DNA of 64,000 nt from Ewingella americana ATCC 33852 (GTDB taxonomy: Bacteria > Pseudomonadota > Gammaproteobacteria > Enterobacterales > Enterobacteriaceae), in assembly GCF_000735345.1 (NCBI RefSeq), contig NZ_JMPJ01000067.1, positions 55,312-119,311 on the forward strand, written 5' to 3'. The position numbers were made by a program, and so were the translations under genes. Shown piece by piece: positions 57,782 through 64,000 of the stretch. Under the pieces are notes generated by a model that worked only from the letters and a program-made list of their open reading frames with translations, was not told the origin of the DNA and did no database searches. Positions within the stretch are counted from its first letter, which is position 1, and each line of letters begins with the position of its first letter.

Positions 57782-59287
57782 ATGCAACCTTTGCTGCAAC
57801 TCTCAGGGATTGATAAAGCGTTTCCCGGCGTCAAAGCGCTCTCCGGCGCGGCGCTGAGCGTCTATCCGGGTCGCGTGATGGCGCTGGTGGGTGAAAACGG
57901 TGCCGGTAAGTCCACCATGATGAAAGTGCTGACGGGGATCTATCAAAAGGATGCCGGTTCACTGCGTTTTCTGGGGGAAGAGGCCGCGTTTAATGGGCCG
58001 AAAGATTCTCAGGAAGCCGGGATCGGCATTATTCATCAGGAGTTAAACCTGATCCCCCAGCTGACTATCGCGGAAAACATCTTTCTTGGCCGCGAGTTTG
58101 TGAATGGTTTTGGCCGCATCAACTGGAAGAAGATGTATGCCGAAGCCGACAAACTGCTGGCGCGCCTGAACCTGCGTTACAGCAGCCATCGTCTGGTTGG
58201 CGAGTTATCGATTGGTGACCAGCAAATGGTGGAAATCGCCAAGGTGCTGAGCTTCGAGTCCAAGGTCATCATCATGGATGAACCGACTGACGCCTTAACC
58301 GATACCGAAACCGCCTCTTTATTTAACGTGATCCGCGAGCTGAAAGCGGCGGGTTGCGGCGTGGTGTACATCTCGCACCGCATGAAAGAAATCTTCGAAA
58401 TCTGCGATGACGTCACCGTGTTCCGCGACGGCCAGTTTATCGCTGAGCGCCCGGTAAGCGAATTGCAGGAAGACACGCTGATCGAAATGATGGTTGGCCG
58501 CCGCCTTGAAGAGCAATACCCGCGCCTCAAACAAGAGCGCGGCGCGCTGCGCCTTCAAGTGCGCAATGTCTCCGGGCCGGGCGTCAAAGATGTCAGCTTC
58601 AACTTATATGCCGGTGAAATTCTCGGCGTCTCCGGGCTGATGGGTGCCGGTCGTACTGAGTTGATGAAGATTCTCTACGGCGCGCTGCCGCGTAAAGCGG
58701 GTTATGTCGCGCTGGATGGCCGCGAAGTCGTCACTCATTCCCCGCAAGACGGGCTGGCGAATGGCATCGTTTATATCTCTGAGGACCGTAAACGCGACGG
58801 ACTGGTGCTCGGGATGTCAGTCAAAGAGAACATGTCGCTGACCGCGTTGCGCTACTTCAGCCGCGCGGGGGGCAGCCTGAAACATGCTGATGAGCAGCAA
58901 GCCGTCGGCGATTTCATTCGCATGTTCAACATCAAGACGCCGTCCATGATGCAGCCTATCGGCCTGCTCTCCGGGGGCAATCAGCAGAAAGTAGCTATTG
59001 CTCGCGGGCTGATGACGCGTCCAAAAGTTCTGATCCTCGACGAACCAACGCGCGGCGTTGACGTCGGCGCCAAGAAAGAGATTTACCAGCTCATTAACCA
59101 GTTCAAGCGCGAAGGTTTGAGCATCATTTTGATTTCGTCAGAAATGCCAGAAGTTATCGGCATGAGTGACCGGATCATGGTGATGCACGAAGGCCATTTA
59201 AGCGGTGAATTCCCGATAGAACAGGCTACGCAAGAAGTGTTGATGGCAGCCGCTGTCGGCAAGCAATACGGCGTGACGCAGGAGTAA
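57782..59287 (+). CDS. rbsA: Ribose ABC transporter ATP-binding protein
   Basis: 501 residues with two fused ATPase halves. First: Walker [13 protein letters not shown], signature [13 protein letters not shown], Walker [13 protein letters not shown]. Second: degenerate P loop [13 protein letters not shown], signature [14 protein letters not shown], Walker [13 protein letters not shown]. This asymmetry is normal for the family. 7 nt after rbsD. Confidence 0.97.
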   Translation: MQPLLQLSGIDKAFPGVKALSGAALSVYPGRVMALVGENGAGKSTMMKVLTGIYQKDAGSLRFLGEEAAFNGPKDSQEAGIGIIHQELNLIPQLTIAENIFLGREFVNGFGRINWKKMYAEADKLLARLNLRYSSHRLVGELSIGDQQMVEIAKVLSFESKVIIMDEPTDALTDTETASLFNVIRELKAAGCGVVYISHRMKEIFEICDDVTVFRDGQFIAERPVSELQEDTLIEMMVGRRLEEQYPRLKQERGALRLQVRNVSGPGVKDVSFNLYAGEILGVSGLMGAGRTELMKILYGALPRKAGYVALDGREVVTHSPQDGLANGIVYISEDRKRDGLVLGMSVKENMSLTALRYFSRAGGSLKHADEQQAVGDFIRMFNIKTPSMMQPIGLLSGGNQQKVAIARGLMTRPKVLILDEPTRGVDVGAKKEIYQLINQFKREGLSIILISSEMPEVIGMSDRIMVMHEGHLSGEFPIEQATQEVLMAAAVGKQYGVTQE

Positions 59288-59293
59288 TCAACT

Positions 59294-60265
59294 ATGAGTT
59301 CTCAGACTATGCCAGCCAAAAAGGGCTGGTTCACAAAAGAATGGTTGTTAGAGCAGAAATCGCTGATTGCGCTGCTGGTGCTGATTGCCGTGGTCTCTTC
59401 CATGAGCCCGAATTTCTTCACGCTGAACAACCTGTTTAACATTCTTCAGCAAACCTCGGTCAACGCCATTATGGCCGTGGGCATGACGCTGGTTATCCTG
59501 ACTTCCGGTATCGACTTATCCGTCGGCTCGCTCTTAGCCTTAACCGGCGCGGTGGCGGCGTCGATTGTTGGTTTGGAAGTGAATGCGCTGGTGGCCGTTG
59601 CCGGTGCGCTGGCCTTGGGCGCGGCGGTAGGTGCCGTCACCGGGGTGATTGTCGCCAAAGGCAAGGTTCAGGCGTTTATTGCCACGCTGGTGATGATGCT
59701 CCTGCTGCGCGGTGTCACCATGGTGTACACCAACGGTAGCCCGATCAGCACCGGATTTACCGATGTTGCTGATACATTTGGCTGGTTTGGTATCGGTCGC
59801 CCGCTGGGCATTCCGACGCCGGTCTGGCTGATGGTGGTGGTGTTTGCGCTGGCTTGGTACATGCTGCATCACACCCGTTTAGGACGTTATATCTATGCGC
59901 TGGGCGGCAATGAGTCCGCGACGCGTCTGTCAGGTATCAGCGTTGATAAAGTTAAAATTATCGTCTACTCCCTGTGTGGTTTATTAGCGGCTTTAGCCGG
60001 CATTATCGAAGTGGCGCGTTTGTCCTCTGCGCAACCGACTGCCGGTACCGGTTATGAGCTGGACGCAATTGCCGCTGTGGTGTTGGGAGGAACCAGCCTG
60101 TCTGGTGGTAAAGGACGCATTGTAGGAACGTTGATCGGCGCGCTGATCCTCGGTTTCCTGAATAACGGTTTGAATTTATTAGGCGTATCCTCCTACTACC
60201 AAATGATAGTCAAAGCAGTCGTGATATTGCTGGCTGTTCTGGTAGATAACAAAAGCAACAAATAA
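59294..60265 (+). CDS. rbsC: Ribose ABC transporter permease
   Basis: 323 residues (E. coli 321), 8-10 membrane helices. [21 protein letters not shown] and [26 protein letters not shown] are the conserved coupling segments of the sugar ABC permease family. 6 nt after rbsA. Confidence 0.97.
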   Translation: MSSQTMPAKKGWFTKEWLLEQKSLIALLVLIAVVSSMSPNFFTLNNLFNILQQTSVNAIMAVGMTLVILTSGIDLSVGSLLALTGAVAASIVGLEVNALVAVAGALALGAAVGAVTGVIVAKGKVQAFIATLVMMLLLRGVTMVYTNGSPISTGFTDVADTFGWFGIGRPLGIPTPVWLMVVVFALAWYMLHHTRLGRYIYALGGNESATRLSGISVDKVKIIVYSLCGLLAALAGIIEVARLSSAQPTAGTGYELDAIAAVVLGGTSLSGGKGRIVGTLIGALILGFLNNGLNLLGVSSYYQMIVKAVVILLAVLVDNKSNK

Positions 60266-60288
60266 CCTCCCCTACAGGAATTATGACC

Positions 60289-61179
60289 ATGAATATGAAA
60301 AAACTGGCAGTTTGGGTTTCCGCAGCAGCGATCACCGCCTCTTTCAGCGCCAACGTACTGGCTAAAGACACCATCGCGCTGGTGGTCTCTACGCTGAACA
60401 ACCCGTTCTTCGTTTCCATGAAAGACGGCGCACAGAAAGAAGCTGACAAGCTGGGCTACAACCTGGTGGTGCTGGATTCCCAGAACAACCCGGCGAAAGA
60501 GCTGGCAAACGTGCAGGACCTGACAGTTCGCGGCACCAAGCTGATGCTGATCAACCCGACTGACTCAGACGCCGTGGGTAACGCCGTTGCCATGGCTAAC
60601 CAAGCTAAAATCCCTGTGATCACCCTTGACCGTCAGGCAAGCAAAGGCGAAGTGGCGAGCCACGTGGCCTCTGATAACGCCTTCGGCGGTAAAATGGCCG
60701 GTGATTACATCGCCAAGAAAGTCGGTGAAAACGCCAAAGTTATCGAACTGGAAGGTATTGCCGGGACTTCGGTTGCCCGCGAACGTGGCAAAGGCTTCGC
60801 TCAGGCGGCTGAAAAACACCACTTCACTATCCTTGCGAGCCAGCCAGCTGACTTCGACCGTACTAAAGGTCTGAACGTGATGCAGAACTTGCTGACTGCA
60901 CACCCAGACGTGCAGGCGGTATTCGCTCAGAACGACGAAATGGCATTAGGTGCGCTGCGTGCATTGCAGACCGCCGGTAAAACTGACGTTCTGGTGGTCG
61001 GTTTTGACGGCACCGAAGATGGCATCAAAGCGGTTAACAGTGGCAAGATGGGCGCAACCGTGGCCCAGCGTCCTGACCAGATTGGTGTAATTGGTGTTCA
61101 GACTGCTGATAAAGTGCTGAAAGGCGAAAAAGTACCTGCTGTTATTCCAGTGGATCTGAAACTGGTTGCACAGCCGTAA
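60289..61179 (+). CDS. rbsB: Periplasmic ribose-binding protein
   Basis: 296 residues, matching E. coli RbsB. Signal peptide [25 protein letters not shown], mature [22 protein letters not shown]. Ligand residues include the aromatic pair after STLNNPFF and the DRQAS segment. I prefer the ATG at 60289 on family grounds; the ATG two codons upstream is also possible because AGGA lies just ahead. Also presents ribose to the Trg chemoreceptor in E. coli. Confidence 0.96.
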   Translation: MNMKKLAVWVSAAAITASFSANVLAKDTIALVVSTLNNPFFVSMKDGAQKEADKLGYNLVVLDSQNNPAKELANVQDLTVRGTKLMLINPTDSDAVGNAVAMANQAKIPVITLDRQASKGEVASHVASDNAFGGKMAGDYIAKKVGENAKVIELEGIAGTSVARERGKGFAQAAEKHHFTILASQPADFDRTKGLNVMQNLLTAHPDVQAVFAQNDEMALGALRALQTAGKTDVLVVGFDGTEDGIKAVNSGKMGATVAQRPDQIGVIGVQTADKVLKGEKVPAVIPVDLKLVAQP

Positions 61180-61190
61180 TTGACAGACTC

Positions 61191-61215
61191 TGCGCCGCTC
61201 CTGTTGGGCGGCGCA
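61191..61215 (+). other. Intercistronic hairpin rbsB-rbsK
   Basis: TGCGCCGC / GCGGCGCA, 8-bp GC-rich stem around a 9-nt loop, no T run. Likely protects the 3' end of rbsB mRNA and lowers rbsK relative to the binding protein. Confidence 0.6.
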
Positions 61216-61235
61216 ACATGACTCAGGGAACGCAA

Positions 61236-62165
61236 ATGGATACAGGTAAACTGGTAGTTCTCGGCAGTATCAATGCCGACCATATTCTCAATATCAATCA
61301 ATTCCCCCAGCCCGGCGAAACGGTGATCGGTAAACAATATACCGTGGCTTTTGGCGGCAAGGGTGCCAATCAGGCGGTCGCCGCCGGGCGCGCCGGGGCG
61401 GATATTTCCTTCATCGCCTGCGTCGGTGAGGATGATATTGGTGAGCGCGTTCGTCAGCAGTTAGCCAGTGACAACATCGATACTTCTCCCGTTGAGGCAA
61501 TCGCCGAAACCACCACCGGCGTGGCGCTGATTTTCGTTAATGCCGAAGGCGAGAACGTGATTGCTATTCATGCTGGCGCTAACAACGCGGTGACGCCTGA
61601 CTACCTGAATCGCTATCAACAGAAAATCGTCGACGCTTCCGCGTTGCTGATGCAATTAGAATCTCCGTTAGAAACCGTCATCGCCGCCGCCAAGCTGGCG
61701 AAGCAGCACGATACTCAGGTTATCCTCAATCCTGCTCCGGCTTGTGAGTTGCCCGATGAACTCTTGTCGCTGGTGGACATGATCACGCCGAACGAAACCG
61801 AGGCCGAACGCCTGACCGGCATTCAGGTGAATAATAATGAAGATGCCCAACGCGCCGCGAAAGCGCTGCATGATAAAGGCATCGAAACCGTGATTATCAC
61901 GCTGGGCAGCAAAGGCGTGTGGCTAAGCCAGCAAGGTGAAGGCAAGCAGGTCAGCGGCTTCCGCGTTAAAGCTGTGGACACCATCGCGGCCGGAGACACC
62001 TTCAACGGCGCACTGGTCACCGCCCTGCTCGAAGGCACAGCTATGGACCAAGCCGTGCGTTTTGCACACGCCGCCGCCGCTATCGCCGTGACTCGCCCAG
62101 GCGCGCAGCCTTCTGTGCCTTGGCGTAATGAAATCGACGACTTCCTTGCGCGTCAGGAGTCCTGA
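61236..62165 (+). CDS. rbsK: Ribokinase
   Basis: 309 residues, E. coli length. PfkB family: N-terminal GSINADHILNINQFPQPGET and FGGKGANQAVAAGRAGA, C-terminal signature DTIAAGDTFNGAL with the catalytic aspartate. Phosphorylates ribose at O5. ATG at 61236 fits the family; upstream in-frame ATG at 61218 falls in the hairpin flank. Confidence 0.96.
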   Translation: MDTGKLVVLGSINADHILNINQFPQPGETVIGKQYTVAFGGKGANQAVAAGRAGADISFIACVGEDDIGERVRQQLASDNIDTSPVEAIAETTTGVALIFVNAEGENVIAIHAGANNAVTPDYLNRYQQKIVDASALLMQLESPLETVIAAAKLAKQHDTQVILNPAPACELPDELLSLVDMITPNETEAERLTGIQVNNNEDAQRAAKALHDKGIETVIITLGSKGVWLSQQGEGKQVSGFRVKAVDTIAAGDTFNGALVTALLEGTAMDQAVRFAHAAAAIAVTRPGAQPSVPWRNEIDDFLARQES

Positions 62166-63173
62166 TTGGCCACCATGAAAGATGTCGCCCGCGTCGCGGG
62201 CGTCTCAACCTCCACCGTCTCTCATGTCATTAATAACAATCGCTTTGTCAGCGAGGCTATTCGCGAAAAAGTCACTGCGGCGATAGACAGCCTTAACTAC
62301 GCCCCATCCGCCCTCGCCCGCAGCCTGAAACTGAATCAAACCCGGACGATAGGCATGTTACTCACCGCCAGCAGCAACCCCTTCTATGCTGAAGTGGTGC
62401 GCGGCGTGGAGCGCAGCTGCTACGAACGCGGCTATAGCCTGATTCTCTGCAATACCGACGGCGACGCCGAGCGCATGAACCGCAGCATGGAAACTTTGCT
62501 GCAAAAGCGCGTCGACGGGCTGCTATTAATGTGTACCGAGAACCACCGCCCGTCTCAGGACGCTATCAGCCGTTACCCTTCACTGCCTATTGTGATGATG
62601 GACTGGGCACCTTTCGGCGCGGCGAACGATGTCATTCAGGATAATGCCCTGATCGGCGGCGTGATGGCGACGGAATATCTGATTAGTCAGGGGTATCAGC
62701 GCATTGCCTGCATCACCGGCCCATTGGATAAAACTACCGCCGTACAGCGACTGGACGGTTATCGTCAGGCCATGCAGCAGGCTGGCTTGCCGGTGTTGCC
62801 GGGCTATGAAGTCAGTGGTGATTTTGAATTCGCCAGTGGCCTGCCCGCCATGGAGCAGCTGCTCGCCCTGCCGCAGCGCCCCGAGGCGGTGTTCGCCAGC
62901 AATGACGCGATGGCGGTTGGGGTTTATCAGGCACTCTATAAAGAAGGGCTGCGCGTGCCGGATGACATCGCGGTCATTGGCTATGATGACATCCAACTGG
63001 CGCAATACATGACGCCGCCGCTGACCACCATTCATCAGCCGAAAGACTCACTGGGCGAACTGGCTATCGACGCGCTTTTACATCGTTTGAAAGAACCTGA
63101 AGCTGAGCCTCAGGTTTTGGTATTAACGCCAGAGTTAGTGGTGCGCGGCTCGGTTGGCTCAATCCACCGCTAG
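62166..63173 (+). CDS. rbsR: Ribose operon repressor, LacI family
   Basis: 335 residues (E. coli 330). N-terminal HTH and hinge [29 protein letters not shown]...[11 protein letters not shown], then a periplasmic-binding-like domain. Starts with TTG directly after the rbsK stop, as in E. coli; an ATG three codons later is the alternative. Binds the GAAACGTTTC palindromes found upstream of rbsD. Its final 15 nt overlap the converging yieP gene. Confidence 0.95.
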   Translation: MATMKDVARVAGVSTSTVSHVINNNRFVSEAIREKVTAAIDSLNYAPSALARSLKLNQTRTIGMLLTASSNPFYAEVVRGVERSCYERGYSLILCNTDGDAERMNRSMETLLQKRVDGLLLMCTENHRPSQDAISRYPSLPIVMMDWAPFGAANDVIQDNALIGGVMATEYLISQGYQRIACITGPLDKTTAVQRLDGYRQAMQQAGLPVLPGYEVSGDFEFASGLPAMEQLLALPQRPEAVFASNDAMAVGVYQALYKEGLRVPDDIAVIGYDDIQLAQYMTPPLTTIHQPKDSLGELAIDALLHRLKEPEAEPQVLVLTPELVVRGSVGSIHR

Positions 63174-63848
63174 AAGCAGTTTTTGGCAGGCCAGAAGTGC
63201 CCCCTCTGCATCGCTGGCCAGAATAGCGTCGACCAACGCCTGATGGTATTCCAGCTTAATCACCTCATTGCCGGTGATGGCTCTGAAGTAGCTTTGGTAA
63301 ACCGAGCTGAACAAATTCGAGAATGAGGTCAGGAAGGGATTCTTTCCGGCTTCATAGATAAGCTGGTGGAATTGGGTGTCGACTTTAATCCAGCGCTCGC
63401 GGTCAAAGCGATAATGCAGCTCCTTCATCTCCGCCATATATATAGAAAGAAGTTCCTTCTGCTCTTTCGTCGCCGTGGTGGCCGCCAGTGCGCAAGCCTG
63501 TGGTTCAAGCGCGCGGCGCAAAATCACAAAGTGCGCCATCACCTGATCGAAGTTCTCGCGGGTCATCCACCAGTTTAAAAGTTCCTGATCAAGAAAGTTC
63601 CAGTTTGATTGCGGCATCACCCGCGTCCCAATCCGTGGGCGTGGCAATAGCATCCCTTTGGCCGTCAGCGTCTTCACTGCTTCGCGCACCGCCGTTCGGC
63701 TCACCCCGAAAAGATCACCCAATTCAATTTCACCGGGCAAGATACTGCCCTCGGCATATTCAGCAGATAAGATGCGCTGGGCGATTTTCTCCGCCAATAG
63801 ATAAGAAAGATTGCGCTGGGCGGCTTGTTGTTGGGCGTTAAGGGGCAT
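63159..63848 (-). CDS. yieP: GntR/FadR-family regulator YieP
   Basis: 229 residues (E. coli 230). Winged helix [41 protein letters not shown] at residues 37-77, then FCD domain with [16 protein letters not shown] and the metal-site histidine in [10 protein letters not shown]. Targets are not well defined. In E. coli hsrA lies between rbsR and yieP; here the two genes overlap tail to tail. Confidence 0.93.
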   Translation of the reverse strand: MPLNAQQQAAQRNLSYLLAEKIAQRILSAEYAEGSILPGEIELGDLFGVSRTAVREAVKTLTAKGMLLPRPRIGTRVMPQSNWNFLDQELLNWWMTRENFDQVMAHFVILRRALEPQACALAATTATKEQKELLSIYMAEMKELHYRFDRERWIKVDTQFHQLIYEAGKNPFLTSFSNLFSSVYQSYFRAITGNEVIKLEYHQALVDAILASDAEGALLACQKLLLAVD

Positions 63849-64000
63849 TAAAAGGGCATCCTGAGATTCAGTGGTCTTATTATAGAAAAGAGTTTACCCC
63901 AGTGTTACGGGTCGAAAAGGCCATTTTGTGTAGAAAACTGGGTGATTGTTGTCCATTTTTGCCATGTTTGTTGAAAAAAAGAACGGTCAGTAAATTATTT
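63849..64000 (-). promoter_or_regulatory. yieP upstream region with a TATAAT element
   Basis: Minus-strand TATAAT at 63884-63879, about 31 nt before the yieP start, is a good -10; the -35 (ACACTG region) is weak. In E. coli an rRNA operon follows yieP, but no rRNA sequence is reached before the window ends. Confidence 0.4.

Overview
The window is chromosomal DNA of an Enterobacterales bacterium that contains the replication origin. Gene order follows the Escherichia coli oriC region: yidR, a dgo cluster, yidA, gyrB-recF-dnaN-dnaA, rpmH-rnpA-yidD-yidC-mnmE, yieE-yieF-adeP-yieH, phoU-pstBACS, glmS-glmU, atpCDGAHFEBI, rsmG-mnmG, oriC, mioC, asnC/asnA, viaA-ravA, kup, rbsDACBKR, yieP. Many proteins read as close orthologues of the E. 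coli ones. Three full ERIC repeats and one internally deleted copy also point to Enterobacterales. The genus cannot be fixed by reading; a non-E. coli lineage such as the Yersiniaceae is a guess. Relative to E. coli, yidX, yidB, cbrA, tnaCAB, mdtL, yidZ, cbrBC, the bgl genes and hsrA are absent from their usual places.

Layout. 1-6.4 kb: end of yidR and a D-galactonate operon (dgoR-K-A-D plus an MFS transporter that is not the E. coli-type DgoT), then yidA. 6.6-13.0 kb: DNA topology and replication genes on the minus strand, ending in the GATC-rich dnaA promoter. 13.0-17.2 kb: ribosome, RNase P and membrane-insertion genes on the plus strand. 17.2-26.5 kb: an accessory stretch where E. coli has tna/mdtL/yidZ. 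It holds a LysR regulator facing a four-gene operon (MFS transporter, Fae-family protein, aldo-keto reductase, aldehyde dehydrogenase), then a three-haem cytochrome c and a chemoreceptor. 26.8-30.5 kb: yieE, yieF, adeP, yieH. 30.5-39 kb: Pho/Pst phosphate system and amino-sugar synthesis. 39.2-46.2 kb: the F1Fo ATP synthase operon. 46.8-50.3 kb: rsmG, mnmG, oriC and mioC. 50.4-55 kb: asparagine synthesis and ravA-viaA. 55.3-63.8 kb: potassium uptake, the ribose operon and yieP.

The least explained part is 17.2-22.8 kb. A formaldehyde-activating-enzyme (Fae) family gene sits in a tight operon with an importer and two aldehyde-handling enzymes, in a group of bacteria not known for the tetrahydromethanopterin pathway that classical Fae serves. 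This suggests uptake and breakdown of a compound that passes through a reactive aldehyde; the substrate is unknown. Control elements readable by eye include paired DgoR operators, Pho boxes before pstS, two RbsR operators, DnaA boxes at dnaA, oriC and mioC, the atpE translation enhancer, and several intrinsic terminators. No tRNA, rRNA, CRISPR array, prophage or insertion sequence was seen.
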